Below are positions 55,438-64,000 of a DNA stretch of 64,000 nucleotides, one piece after another. Source of the stretch: Paracoccaceae bacterium. Its GTDB lineage: Bacteria > Pseudomonadota > Alphaproteobacteria > Rhodobacterales > Rhodobacteraceae. Both the position numbers and the translations under genes were made by a program. Location: positions 1 to 64,000 of the forward strand of contig JAJEBG010000016.1 of NCBI GenBank assembly GCA_022824005.1, given 5' to 3'. The notes below the pieces were generated by a model. It made no database searches. It was not told the origin of the DNA and worked only from the letters and a program-made list of their open reading frames with translations. Positions within the stretch are counted from its first letter, which is position 1; every line of letters begins with the position of its first letter.

Positions 55438-56277
55438 TTAGCGTCCTTTCTTCCGTGCATGCCGGCTTCGAATGATGAGTTTATCTGTCGATTTATTCTT
55501 TCGAGTTCGCATCCCCCGTGTCGGCCGGCCCCACGGTGTGACCGGATGGCGTCCCCCACTTGACTTTCCTTCACCGCCGCCGTGCGGGTGGTCGACCGGA
55601 TTCATGGCCACGCCTCGAACACTTGGCCGTTTCCCCATATGACGTTTGCGACCGGCCTTACCAAGATTGATATTGGCATTATCCGAATTTGACACCGGTC
55701 CGATTGTGGCGCGGCAGTCTTGGTGAACCATTCTGAGTTCACCCGAGGAAAGACGGATTTGTGCGTAACCGCCATCTCGCCCAACGAATTGCGCGTAGGT
55801 GCCAGCGGCGCGTGCCAATTGCCCGCCTTTGCCGGGCTTCATTTCGACATTGTGGACAATTGAGCCAATAGGCATACCTGAGAAGGGCATCGCATTGCCA
55901 GGTTTTATATCGGCGCGCGTGCTGGAGATCACTTTGTCACCGATCGCCAATCTGGCGGGTGCCAGAATATAACTTTGTTCGCCGTCGTCATATTTGATCA
56001 ACGCAATAAAGGCTGTTCGATTGGGATCATATTCGAGCCGCTCGACCGTGGCGGGTATATCCAATTTTGAGCGACGAAAATCGATATACCGATACAGCCG
56101 CCGTGCACGTCCACCGCGCCGTCGCATCGTGATACGACCGGTGTTGTTTCGACCGGCTTTGGCAGGTAAGCCTTCCGTCAGTGACTTTACCGGCCGCCCT
56201 TTCCACAAATGGGAACGATCAACAAGAACCAGCCCCCTGCGGCCCGGCGTCACTGGATTATATGACTTCAAAGCCAT
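55438..56277 (-). CDS. rplB: 50S ribosomal protein L2
   Basis: 279-residue L2. [26 protein letters not shown] and the C-terminal [29 protein letters not shown] are standard, including the peptidyl-transferase-associated His (DHPHGGGEG). Confidence 0.97.
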   Translation of the reverse strand: MALKSYNPVTPGRRGLVLVDRSHLWKGRPVKSLTEGLPAKAGRNNTGRITMRRRGGRARRLYRYIDFRRSKLDIPATVERLEYDPNRTAFIALIKYDDGEQSYILAPARLAIGDKVISSTRADIKPGNAMPFSGMPIGSIVHNVEMKPGKGGQLARAAGTYAQFVGRDGGYAQIRLSSGELRMVHQDCRATIGPVSNSDNANINLGKAGRKRHMGKRPSVRGVAMNPVDHPHGGGEGKSSGGRHPVTPWGRPTRGMRTRKNKSTDKLIIRSRHARKKGR

Positions 56278-56322
56278 GTCGCGACCTCAGTTATCCTCAC
56301 TGACATTGTTCCATCCAATCCT

Positions 56323-56616
56323 TTACAGCGAACTGACATCAATTGAATAGCCCGACATCAAGCGAACATAGGCTTTCTTGACATCCTTTCGACGTCCTTT
56401 GCGACCCCGAAACCTGACGGTTTTACCCTTGGTGTTCAGCACATTGACCGACTCAACCTTAACCGAAAACAAGGCTTCCACCGCGTCCTTGATCAAGGGT
56501 TTGGTGGCCTTCTTGTCCACTTCAAACACCACCGCGTTAGAGGCGGATGCCATTGTCGACTTCTCAGTGACCACTTGACGGCGGATAATGTCGTAATGAC
56601 GCAGATGAACATTCAT
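56323..56616 (-). CDS. rplW: 50S ribosomal protein L23
   Basis: 97-residue L23 at the tunnel exit, docking site for SRP and trigger factor. [14 protein letters not shown] and [20 protein letters not shown] are diagnostic. Four-base overlap with rplD. Confidence 0.95.
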   Translation of the reverse strand: MNVHLRHYDIIRRQVVTEKSTMASASNAVVFEVDKKATKPLIKDAVEALFSVKVESVNVLNTKGKTVRFRGRKGRRKDVKKAYVRLMSGYSIDVSSL

Positions 56617-57245
56617 GACGTCAACCTCGATTTCAACGCCGCCAACCCCGCCTTTGTGACCACCAGTGTATCACGTTTGAGAATGTCATAGACATTGGCC
56701 CCTTGGCAGGGCAAAATATCCAAATTCGGAATATTGGCCGAGGCCCGGGCAAAAGCCGTATCAATGGCAGCGCCATCAATAATCAATGCTCGTCCCCAAT
56801 TAAACTGTTTCATTTGAGCCGCGAGATCGGATGTCTTGCCCGATTTGACAATGGCCTCATTCAAGACCACCACATTACCCGATTGTGCCTTGGCCGAAAG
56901 AGCATGTTTGAGTCCTAAAGCACGGAATTTTTTCGTCAATTTATGGGCATGGCTGCGCGGAACAGGCCCTTTATAGGCACCCCCCTTGCGGAAAATCGGC
57001 GCATTTCGATCACCATGCCGGGCCCGACCACCGCCTTTCTGATTGTATATTTTGCGACCCGAATAACTGGTTTCGGACCGTGTCTTGGCCTTGTGTGTGC
57101 CTTGCATAGCCCGATTGCGCTGCCAACGAACCACTCGATGGAGAATATCCGCTCGGGGAGTCAGGCCAAACACAGAATCTGGCAAGACCACTTTGCCTGC
57201 GGTCTCAGTGCCATCCAATGTCACGATGTCCAGCCGCATCGTCAT
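56613..57245 (-). CDS. rplD: 50S ribosomal protein L4
   Basis: 210-residue L4 with the tunnel loop [29 protein letters not shown] second ATG two codons in (57239) is equally likely. The ATGA overlap with rplC indicates coupling. In E. coli L4 controls the S10 operon; no such leader can be judged here. Confidence 0.96.
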   Translation of the reverse strand: MTMRLDIVTLDGTETAGKVVLPDSVFGLTPRADILHRVVRWQRNRAMQGTHKAKTRSETSYSGRKIYNQKGGGRARHGDRNAPIFRKGGAYKGPVPRSHAHKLTKKFRALGLKHALSAKAQSGNVVVLNEAIVKSGKTSDLAAQMKQFNWGRALIIDGAAIDTAFARASANIPNLDILPCQGANVYDILKRDTLVVTKAGLAALKSRLTS

Positions 57246-58111
57246 TTTGCCGCTCTCTTTTCGTCAGCATCATCAGTGGATTTCGAATCGGTATCCGTCG
57301 ACTTTGCTGACGCAACTTTGGCTTCACGAGCGGCCGTTTCTGACTCTGGCTCTCCCGAATTCGATTCCACCAATATATCTGCTTGTTCCGCCACGGACCC
57401 TTCGCTTGACGAAACTGTCGTATCTTCAACTTTGTCCTTGGCGCGGAAAGCCGCTGGAAAAATCACATTGTCGGGCAGTTTTTTCTTGACCGCGTCACTG
57501 ACCATCACCCAACCGCCCTTTGAGCCCGGAACGGCACCTTTGACAAGAATGAGGCCACGCTCAACATCGGTACGAACCACTTCCAAATTCTGTGTCGTCA
57601 CGCGTTCGGCCCCCATATGACCCGCCATCTTCTTACCCTTGAACACTTTTCCTGGATCTTGACATTGACCAGTGGAGCCATGTGAACGATGGCTGATTGA
57701 GACCCCATGTGAAGCTCTCAGGCCAGAAAAATTATGCCGTTTCATAGCCCCCGCAAAACCCTTGCCGATAGAGGTTCCTGAGACATCAACTCTCTGACCT
57801 TCAACAAAATGATCGGCGGTAATTTCAGCCCCCACTTCAATCATGTTCTCTGGACTGACACGAAACTCCGCGAGTTTCCGCTTCAATGGAACCGTGGCAA
57901 TGGTGAAATGACCCCGCATCGAACGAGACGTCCGCGCCGCTTTGCGGGAGCCAGCACCGAGCTGAACGGCTGTATAGCCATCCCTTTCTGTGGTCCGCTG
58001 CGCCACCACCTGCAGACGATCAAGATGCAAGACCGTGACCGGTACCTGTCGTCCGTCTTGAAGGAACAATCTCGTCATGCCGATTTTTTTTGCAATCACT
58101 CCAGACCGCAT
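57242..58111 (-). CDS. rplC: 50S ribosomal protein L3 with a long acidic C-terminal tail
   Basis: 289-residue L3. The core (1-224) has [31 protein letters not shown] with the Gln methylation site ([10 protein letters not shown]). Residues 225-289 form an extra tail of Asp, Glu, Ser, Thr and Ala ([20 protein letters not shown]). Standard L3 ends near residue 210-220. The tail has no rRNA-binding basic character and is probably disordered. Confidence 0.95.
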   Translation of the reverse strand: MRSGVIAKKIGMTRLFLQDGRQVPVTVLHLDRLQVVAQRTTERDGYTAVQLGAGSRKAARTSRSMRGHFTIATVPLKRKLAEFRVSPENMIEVGAEITADHFVEGQRVDVSGTSIGKGFAGAMKRHNFSGLRASHGVSISHRSHGSTGQCQDPGKVFKGKKMAGHMGAERVTTQNLEVVRTDVERGLILVKGAVPGSKGGWVMVSDAVKKKLPDNVIFPAAFRAKDKVEDTTVSSSEGSVAEQADILVESNSGEPESETAAREAKVASAKSTDTDSKSTDDADEKRAAK

Positions 58112-58125
58112 ACTGGCATTCCTCC

Positions 58126-58437
58126 CTAAATCTTGATTTCCACAGCGACGCCGGCGGCCAAATCCAACTTCATCAGCGCATCGACGGTCTGGGGAGTCGG
58201 GTCCACAATATCAAGCAGTCGTTTGTGAGTTCGGATTTCCATCTGCTCACGGGACTTTTTGTTCACATGCGGACCTTTAAGAACTGTAAATTTTTCGATC
58301 TTGTTGGGCAGTGGAATCGGACCTCTGACATCAGCACCAGTGCGTTTAGCCGTCTGAAAAATTTCTTCCGTGCTCGCATCAAGGATACGGTAATCAAATG
58401 CCTTAAGTGTGATGCGTATTTTTTGGCTCTGGATCAT
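58126..58437 (-). CDS. rpsJ: 30S ribosomal protein S10
   Basis: 103-residue S10/NusE, also a partner of NusB in antitermination. [20 protein letters not shown] and [31 protein letters not shown] are diagnostic. Preceded by tuf and an intrinsic terminator hairpin. Confidence 0.97.
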   Translation of the reverse strand: MIQSQKIRITLKAFDYRILDASTEEIFQTAKRTGADVRGPIPLPNKIEKFTVLKGPHVNKKSREQMEIRTHKRLLDIVDPTPQTVDALMKLDLAAGVAVEIKI

Positions 58438-58450
58438 TTCGCCACTCCCA

Positions 58451-58480
58451 AAAGAAAAATGCGCAAGATCAACCTGCGCA
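58451..58480 (-). terminator. Stem-loop terminator after tuf
   Basis: TGCGCA (58475-58480) pairs with TGCGCA (58460-58465) across a nine-base loop, with extra flanking G-T and A-T pairs. On the minus strand it is followed by TTTTTCTTTT. It lies 12 bases after the tuf stop codon and upstream of rpsJ, so it may lower rpsJ-operon transcription relative to tuf. Confidence 0.75.
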
Positions 58481-58491
58481 CTCTTTCTTAG

Positions 58492-59667
58492 TTATTTGAT
58501 AATCTTCGAGACGATTCCCGCTCCGACGGTGCGCCCACCTTCACGGATGGCAAACCGAAGTTTATCTTCCATGGCGATCGGCGCAATCAGATTAACGGTA
58601 AAGGTAATATTGTCGCCTGGCATGACCATCTCGGTTCCTTCGGGCAATTCTACTGTGCCCGTGACGTCAGTGGTCCGGAAGTAAAATTGCGGCCGATAAT
58701 TGGTGAAAAAGGGTGTATGGCGCCCGCCTTCTTCTTTGGTCAAGATATAGGCTTCCGCTTCAAAGTTGGTGTGCGGGGTTACCGAACCCGGCTTACACAA
58801 AACCTGGCCCCGTTCAACCGAATCCCTGTCAACTCCGCGAAGAAGCGCACCGACATTATCGCCAGCTTCGCCCCGATCAAGGAGTTTACGGAACATTTCA
58901 ACCCCCGTGCAGGTGGTCTTGCCGGTATCACGAATTCCGACAATTTCGATTTCATCACCGACGGTGACGACGCCGCGTTCAATCCGTCCGGTGACGACGG
59001 TGCCGCGTCCAGAAATTGAAAACACGTCCTCAATGGGCATTAGAAAAGGTTGATCAATAGGACGGTCCGGCGTTGGAATATGTTCATCGACCGCCGCCAT
59101 CAGCGCATCAATACTCTCTTTGCCAATTTTTTCATCGCCACCTTCCATCGCGACAAGAGCTGATCCTTGCACAATCGGAATATCATCGCCGGGGAACTCG
59201 TACGCACTCAGCAATTCACGAACTTCAAGTTCCACGAGTTCCAACAATTCTTCGTCATCGACTTGGTCGACTTTGTTCATATAGACGACCAGCGCCGGAA
59301 CACCGACTTGCCGTGCCAAGAGAATATGCTCGCGAGTCTGCGGCATTGGGCCATCGGCGGCACTCACAACGAGAATCGCCCCATCCATTTGCGCCGCTCC
59401 CGTAATCATATTTTTGACATAGTCAGCATGGCCCGGGCAATCGACGTGCGCGTAATGGCGCCCTTCGGTCTCATATTCGACATGGGCTGTCGCGATCGTG
59501 ATTCCACGCTCCTTTTCTTCAGGCGCGCCATCAATAGAATCGTAAGATTGAAAATCACCATAATATTTGGTGATGGCGGATGTCAGCGTTGTTTTGCCAT
59601 GGTCAACATGACCAATCGTGCCGACATTCGCGTGCGGTTTTGTGCGTTCGAACTTTTCTTTCGCCAT
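58492..59667 (-). CDS. tuf: Elongation factor Tu
   Basis: 391-residue EF-Tu delivering aminoacyl-tRNA to the ribosome. [29 protein letters not shown] and MNKVDQVDD are the G motifs; the effector region [15 protein letters not shown] is intact. Sole tuf copy in the window. Between fusA and rpsJ as in the classical str operon. Confidence 0.98.
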   Translation of the reverse strand: MAKEKFERTKPHANVGTIGHVDHGKTTLTSAITKYYGDFQSYDSIDGAPEEKERGITIATAHVEYETEGRHYAHVDCPGHADYVKNMITGAAQMDGAILVVSAADGPMPQTREHILLARQVGVPALVVYMNKVDQVDDEELLELVELEVRELLSAYEFPGDDIPIVQGSALVAMEGGDEKIGKESIDALMAAVDEHIPTPDRPIDQPFLMPIEDVFSISGRGTVVTGRIERGVVTVGDEIEIVGIRDTGKTTCTGVEMFRKLLDRGEAGDNVGALLRGVDRDSVERGQVLCKPGSVTPHTNFEAEAYILTKEEGGRHTPFFTNYRPQFYFRTTDVTGTVELPEGTEMVMPGDNITFTVNLIAPIAMEDKLRFAIREGGRTVGAGIVSKIIK

Positions 59668-59728
59668 CCTGTCTTACTCCTTCATGTTTTGAACATCTGA
59701 TTGTGGCAACAACTGACTGCCTCTCCGT

Positions 59729-61846
59729 TTAGGCAAATTTCGTTTGAATCTCTTCTGAGATTGTCTGAGGAACCGTTTCATAATGAGAAAACTGCATCGT
59801 GAAATTGGCTCGCCCCGAGGTAATGGAACGAAGGTTATTAATATAACCGAACATATTGGACAACGGCACCAAAGCATCAATCGCCGACGCATTGCCCCGC
59901 ATGGATTGATCCCTTACCTGACCTCTTCGCCGTGTAAGATCACCGTTGACCGGTCCCGTATATTCATCAGGGGTCACAACTTCAACCTTCATAATCGGCT
60001 CAAGCAGTCGGGCTCCCGCTTTTCGAAGCCCCTCTCGCATCGCCGCCCGCGCCGCGAGTTCAAACGCCATCACTGACGAGTCAACATCATGATAGGCTCC
60101 ATCGGTCAGTCGAACTTTGAAATCAATGACTGGAAATCCCGCTAGAGGCCCCGAGTCACTTACCGATTTAATTCCCTTTTCGACGCCGGGGATATACTCC
60201 TTCGGAATATTTCCTCCCACGATCTCAGACTTGAAACTGAAACCTTCGCCCGGTTCGGTCGGCTCGATGACCATTTTGACCCGCGCGAATTGACCTGCCC
60301 CGCCGGTCTGTTTCTTGTGCGTATAATCAATTTCTGTCTCTTGGCTCACCGTTTCACGATAAGCCACTTGAGGCTCGCCAATATTGGCCTCGACGCTAAA
60401 CTCCCTTTTCATTCTGTCAATCAGAATATCAAGATGCAGCTCTCCCATTCCTTTCATGATTGTCTGCCCTGACTCAAAATCAGTGACCACGCGGAAGGAG
60501 GGATCTTCGGCCGCCAACCGTTGCAGAGCTTGGGCCATTTTTTCTTGATCCGCTCGCGTTTTTGGTTCGACGGCGATTTCAATCACCGGATCAGGAAAGG
60601 TCATGGTCTCCAAGACAACGGGTTCTTTTCTCGAACAGAGTGTATCTCCCGTCGTCGTTTCCTTCAGGCCCGCGATCGCGATGATGTCGCCAGCATACGC
60701 TTCACTGATTTCCTCACGATTGTTGGAGTGCATCAACAGCATCCGCCCAACACGGTCGCGTTTATTCTTGGTTGAGTTGAGCATTTCAGCGCCGCGCGAC
60801 AGCGACCCCGAATAGATGCGTGCAAATGTCAACGTGCCCACATGTTTGTCATCCATAATCTTGAACGCCAATGCCGAGAAGGGCTGTTGATCATTGGCAG
60901 AACGCTCAATATTGCGTGTCTCTGTTTTGTCGTCTGGCAAGAAACCCTTGTAAGCGGGCACATCAAGGGGGCTAGGCAGAAAGTCAACGACGGCGTTCAA
61001 CATCGGTTGAACCCCCTTATTCTTGAAAGCTGACCCCGCTAAGACGGGCACGAACACGCGGTCGAGAGTGCCGATGCGCAATAATCGACGCAGGGTTTCG
61101 GCGTCGGGTTCCTGCCCGTCAAGATATTGCTCCATCACCTCTTCATCAAGTTCGACCGCACTGTCGATCATTTGAGAGCGCCATGTGTCGGCTTCATCGC
61201 GCAATTCAGGACGAATTTCTTGACGTGTCCAAGTGGCCCCCAAATCTTCGCCCTTCCACGTCCATTCTTCCATCGTGCAAAGGTCAATAATGCCCTCAAA
61301 ATTGTTTTCTGATCCAATTGGGATTTGGATCGGCACCGCCCTCGCGCCCGTGCGCTCTTGGATCATCCCAACGCATTCAAAGAAGTTGGCACCGACTTTA
61401 TCCATTTTGTTGATCAAAACGATGCGCGGCACTTCATAACGGTCCGCCTGTCTCCACACTGTTTCGGTTTGGGGCTCCACACCGGCGTTGGCGTCAAGAA
61501 CACAGATCGCACCGTCAAGAACGGCGAGGGAGCGCTCAACTTCGATCGTGAAATCCACGTGCCCTGGCGTGTCAATGATGTTGAGGCGATATTTTTCTGA
61601 TTGCGGCGTTTCACCGTCTTCCGTGCGCTGCCAAAAGGTTGTTGTCGCCGCCGAGGTAATGGTAATGCCGCGTTCCTGTTCTTGCTCCATCCAATCCATC
61701 GTGGCGGCTCCATCGTGGACCTCGCCCATGCGATGAGACTTGCCCGAATAGAAAAGGATACGCTCGGTCGTCGTCGTCTTGCCCGCATCAATATGCGCCA
61801 TGATCCCAATATTGCGATATCTTTCAAGTGGATATTTTCGAGACAT
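59729..61846 (-). CDS. fusA: Elongation factor G
   Basis: 705-residue translocase GTPase. P loop [12 protein letters not shown], switch [19 protein letters not shown]. Domain IV shows [14 protein letters not shown], and the C-terminal domain [27 protein letters not shown] is standard. I used [12 protein letters not shown] at 61846; the track start adds three residues. Next to rpsG. Confidence 0.97.
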   Translation of the reverse strand: MSRKYPLERYRNIGIMAHIDAGKTTTTERILFYSGKSHRMGEVHDGAATMDWMEQEQERGITITSAATTTFWQRTEDGETPQSEKYRLNIIDTPGHVDFTIEVERSLAVLDGAICVLDANAGVEPQTETVWRQADRYEVPRIVLINKMDKVGANFFECVGMIQERTGARAVPIQIPIGSENNFEGIIDLCTMEEWTWKGEDLGATWTRQEIRPELRDEADTWRSQMIDSAVELDEEVMEQYLDGQEPDAETLRRLLRIGTLDRVFVPVLAGSAFKNKGVQPMLNAVVDFLPSPLDVPAYKGFLPDDKTETRNIERSANDQQPFSALAFKIMDDKHVGTLTFARIYSGSLSRGAEMLNSTKNKRDRVGRMLLMHSNNREEISEAYAGDIIAIAGLKETTTGDTLCSRKEPVVLETMTFPDPVIEIAVEPKTRADQEKMAQALQRLAAEDPSFRVVTDFESGQTIMKGMGELHLDILIDRMKREFSVEANIGEPQVAYRETVSQETEIDYTHKKQTGGAGQFARVKMVIEPTEPGEGFSFKSEIVGGNIPKEYIPGVEKGIKSVSDSGPLAGFPVIDFKVRLTDGAYHDVDSSVMAFELAARAAMREGLRKAGARLLEPIMKVEVVTPDEYTGPVNGDLTRRRGQVRDQSMRGNASAIDALVPLSNMFGYINNLRSITSGRANFTMQFSHYETVPQTISEEIQTKFA

Positions 61847-61857
61847 GACAATCAACT

Positions 61858-62328
61858 CTACCAGCGATAATGGCTGAAAGCCTTGTTCGACTCGGCCATC
61901 TTGTGCGTATCTTCGCGCAGTTTCACCGCCCCGCCACGCATGTTGGCGGCGTCCATCAATTCACCGGCTAACCGCTCCTCCATCGTGTGTTCGCCGCGCT
62001 TGCGAGCGGCACCAATCAGCCAACGAATAGCAAGCGCATCACGGCGTTCGGCGCGCACTTCAACCGGAATTTGATAGGTGGAGCCACCGACACGACGAGA
62101 TCGAACTTCGACTGTGGGTTTGACGTTGGTCAAGGCTTCATGAAACACCTCAAGTGGTGCTTTGCGCATCTTCACCTCAACCCGCTCAAAAGCATTATAG
62201 ACGATGGCTTCGGCGACCGATTTTTTGCCATCTTTCATCAGATTGTTCATGAATTTAGAAACCGTCAGATCGCCATATTTCGCGTCAGGCAAAATATCGC
62301 GTTTATCTGGGCGGCGGCGGCGGGGCAT
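61858..62328 (-). CDS. rpsG: 30S ribosomal protein S7
   Basis: 156-residue S7. [20 protein letters not shown] and [33 protein letters not shown] are diagnostic. Primary 16S binder of the 30S head. In E. coli S7 represses the str operon. Confidence 0.97.
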   Translation of the reverse strand: MPRRRRPDKRDILPDAKYGDLTVSKFMNNLMKDGKKSVAEAIVYNAFERVEVKMRKAPLEVFHEALTNVKPTVEVRSRRVGGSTYQIPVEVRAERRDALAIRWLIGAARKRGEHTMEERLAGELMDAANMRGGAVKLREDTHKMAESNKAFSHYRW

Positions 62329-62339
62329 CGTCTGAACTC

Positions 62340-62711
62340 CTACTTGGGTCGCTTGGCGCCGTATTTTGAACGGCGTTGACGGCGGTCAGAGACCCCTTCA
62401 GTGTCGCGGACACCACGAAGAATGTGATAGCGGACACCCGGCAAATCCTTGACTCGTCCCCCACGAATCAGCACCACTGAATGTTCTTGAAGATTGTGAG
62501 ATTCCCCTGGAATGTAAGAAATCACTTCATATCCACTGGTCAGACGCACCTTGGCCACTTTGCGCATCGCTGAATTCGGCTTTTTGGGCGTCGTTGTATA
62601 AACCCGCGTGCATACACCACGGCGCTGCGGACAGGCCAATAGATGCATGGACTTTTGCCGCTTGACTTTGGCTCTCCTGGGCTTGCGGATCAGCTGTTGT
62701 ATCGTCGGCAT
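62340..62711 (-). CDS. rpsL: 30S ribosomal protein S12
   Basis: 123-residue S12 of the decoding centre. [22 protein letters not shown] keeps the wild-type Lys pair at the streptomycin-resistance position, and [28 protein letters not shown] is intact. The start is moved from 62762 to [12 protein letters not shown] at 62711, with GGGAA upstream. A 259-base gap with nothing else recognised separates it from rpoC. Confidence 0.97.
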   Translation of the reverse strand: MPTIQQLIRKPRRAKVKRQKSMHLLACPQRRGVCTRVYTTTPKKPNSAMRKVAKVRLTSGYEVISYIPGESHNLQEHSVVLIRGGRVKDLPGVRYHILRGVRDTEGVSDRRQRRSKYGAKRPK

Positions 62712-63021
62712 GCCGATTCCCACTTTTGCATTCCAAACACTTCCTTTTGTGGCATCAACCAAAAAAAATTCGTGAAAGAGACTACGTCCGCTGCAATCCG
62801 TCGGCAGCTTGCGATCTTCAGAGGATCATGGCTCAGCCACGATCATGGCTTCTCAAACACGGATGAGCCGTCGGAGGCACAAGGCCACCGACAGCGAATT
62901 GCCCTCTAAATGGTGTGATTCGCTTTCGCTGTCAAGCCAATAGATGGCGTTTTCACAAATTTATGTCACCGCATGGCGATGAGAACACTCATTTTTTGTC
63001 CCCGACATCATAGATTCCCAT

Positions 63022-64000
63022 TCACGAGCCTCTCTCATGCGAGTTGTCGGATTCTTCTTTCTTGGGCGATTTAGTTGCATGGAAGGCCGCATCGGGGTTC
63101 AACTCTTCGCTAGAGATGTCACTATCTTCAGCAAGACCCTCAATATTTTCGAATTCAATCTGCAAGACATCGTTGTCGGGGAATTCACCCTCAAGTTCAG
63201 CCAATTGTTGACGCTCCAACTCCTCGCGTTCGGCGACCAGCACTTGATCTCGTTCGCCAGCAATTCGACGCATTTCACTGGCCGCACCGCCTGTCCCTGC
63301 AGGAATAAGCCGGCCAACGATGACATTTTCCTTCAATCCCTTTAATAGGTCTCGCTTGCCCTGCACCGCTGCCTCCGTCAGGACTCGCGTCGTTTCTTGG
63401 AAAGAGGCCGCTGAAATAAAGGAACTCGTCTGAAGCGCCGCCTTGGTAATTCCTAGCAGAATCGTCTTGGCGGCCGCGGGCGTGAGCTTGTCTTCTATCG
63501 CCCGTTTGTTGATGTCAGCAAATTCCTGTTGGTCAAGTTGCTCACCTGCCAATAGCGTCGTCTGACCAGGGTCCGTGACTTCAACTTTACGGAGCATTTG
63601 CCGCAAGATCACCTCAATATGCTTGTCGTTGATCTTGACACCTTGCTGCCGATAGACATGCTGCACCTCTTCGACCAAATGGTCGGCTAGAGCTTCTACA
63701 CCCAGAATATCAAGTATGGCTTGAAGGGGTGCACTCCCCTCCGTGATCGAGTCACCCTTACGTACCCGGTCGCCATCTTGCACCAAGATATGCTCACTCT
63801 TGGGAATGAGATATTCGGGAGCCTCAACCGATGACTCCGCCGGTTCAATAGTCAACCTTCGCTTCCGCTTATGGTCAGGGTGGAAACGAATGGTGCCCGC
63901 GATACTGGCAATTTTGGCCGGCTCCTTGCTCCGTGCATCAAAAAGTTCTGCCACTTTGGGCAATCCACCCGTAATGTCGCTGGTCTTGGTACTTTCGCGT
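63022..64000 (-). CDS. rpoC: RNA polymerase beta' subunit, C-terminal part (partial)
   Basis: The C-terminal roughly 326 residues of beta', running off the right edge of the window; the ORF-track start at 63963 is only an internal TTG (Leu in [13 protein letters not shown]). Visible are [22 protein letters not shown], the [26 protein letters not shown] helix region and [44 protein letters not shown]. The last 65 residues, after GERDQVL, are acidic and lineage-specific. Transcribed into rpsL-rpsG-fusA-tuf. Confidence 0.97.
   Translation of the reverse strand, partial: RESTKTSDITGGLPKVAELFDARSKEPAKIASIAGTIRFHPDHKRKRRLTIEPAESSVEAPEYLIPKSEHILVQDGDRVRKGDSITEGSAPLQAILDILGVEALADHLVEEVQHVYRQQGVKINDKHIEVILRQMLRKVEVTDPGQTTLLAGEQLDQQEFADINKRAIEDKLTPAAAKTILLGITKAALQTSSFISAASFQETTRVLTEAAVQGKRDLLKGLKENVIVGRLIPAGTGGAASEMRRIAGERDQVLVAEREELERQQLAELEGEFPDNDVLQIEFENIEGLAEDSDISSEELNPDAAFHATKSPKKEESDNSHERGS

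Noticed and set aside
62340-62711. Possible streptomycin-resistance allele in rpsL
   Set aside because: The TPKKPNSA loop has the wild-type Lys residues.

Overview
The window is alphaproteobacterial chromosome. The b/b' pair of ATP synthase Fo genes, an ATP12 chaperone, the aapJQMP amino-acid transporter, the order ffh - chorismate mutase - rpsP - rimM - trmD - rplS - rpmE, the rpmH - rnpA - yidD - yidC - engB - argB block and an adenosine kinase of alphaproteobacterial type all point there. A Rhodospirillales-like or marine (SAR116-like) lineage is my best guess, but this cannot be fixed from the sequence alone. Almost everything is housekeeping. There is no CRISPR array, prophage or intact mobile element.

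Layout. 1-8.2 kb: a NUDIX hydrolase, a P1 peptidase, a succinate-semialdehyde dehydrogenase, a heat-shock-regulated Hsp20 gene, and the glycolate oxidase operon glcDEF. 8.4-12.5 kb: a DUF1285 protein, DNA polymerase I, a small zinc-finger protein and a HIT protein. 12.5-13.7 kb: a decayed accessory islet with an IS1595-like transposase remnant, a small lipoprotein, a frameshifted ORF and an AbiEii-like toxin remnant. 13.7-20.3 kb: adenosine kinase, endonuclease III, an AraC-HTH/Ogt fusion, the ATP synthase Fo operon (atpI, B, E, b', b), an ArsR regulator and a DMT transporter. 20.5-25 kb: the ffh to rpmE operon and tRNA-Arg(ACG). 25-28.3 kb: a SprT-like metalloprotease between two matching beta-rich modules, and a MerA/Lpd-like flavoprotein coupled to a TVP38 membrane protein. 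28.4-34 kb: rpmH-rnpA-yidD-yidC-engB-argB, an Fe-S protein and a SixA-like phosphatase. 34.1-38.8 kb: aapJQMP. 38.9-42.5 kb: ATP12, RluC-type pseudouridine synthase, CrcB, RarA. 42.6-64 kb: the str/S10/spc/alpha ribosomal superoperon on the minus strand, running from rpoC (partial, at the right edge) to rplQ.

How the genes work together. The right third makes ribosomes, elongation factors, RNA polymerase subunits and the SecY channel. The ffh and yidC operons supply membrane targeting and insertion. The atp genes and the ATP12 chaperone serve ATP synthase. glcDEF and gabD feed small carbon acids into central metabolism, and aapJQMP imports amino acids.

Points of interest are small and local. 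They are: a near-consensus sigma-32 promoter plus a possible ROSE-like thermometer before the Hsp20 gene; a GMP reductase gene inserted in reverse orientation between adk and rpsM, splitting the ribosomal superoperon; a 23-codon leader ORF with a strong ribosome-binding site overlapping the TTG start of rpsM; a RarA whose conserved N terminus has no ATG/GTG/TTG start; the duplicated module around the SprT-like protease; and the decayed islet. I found no convincing new multi-gene system. Many ORF-track starts are TTG/GTG extensions, and I moved them to better-supported starts where stated.
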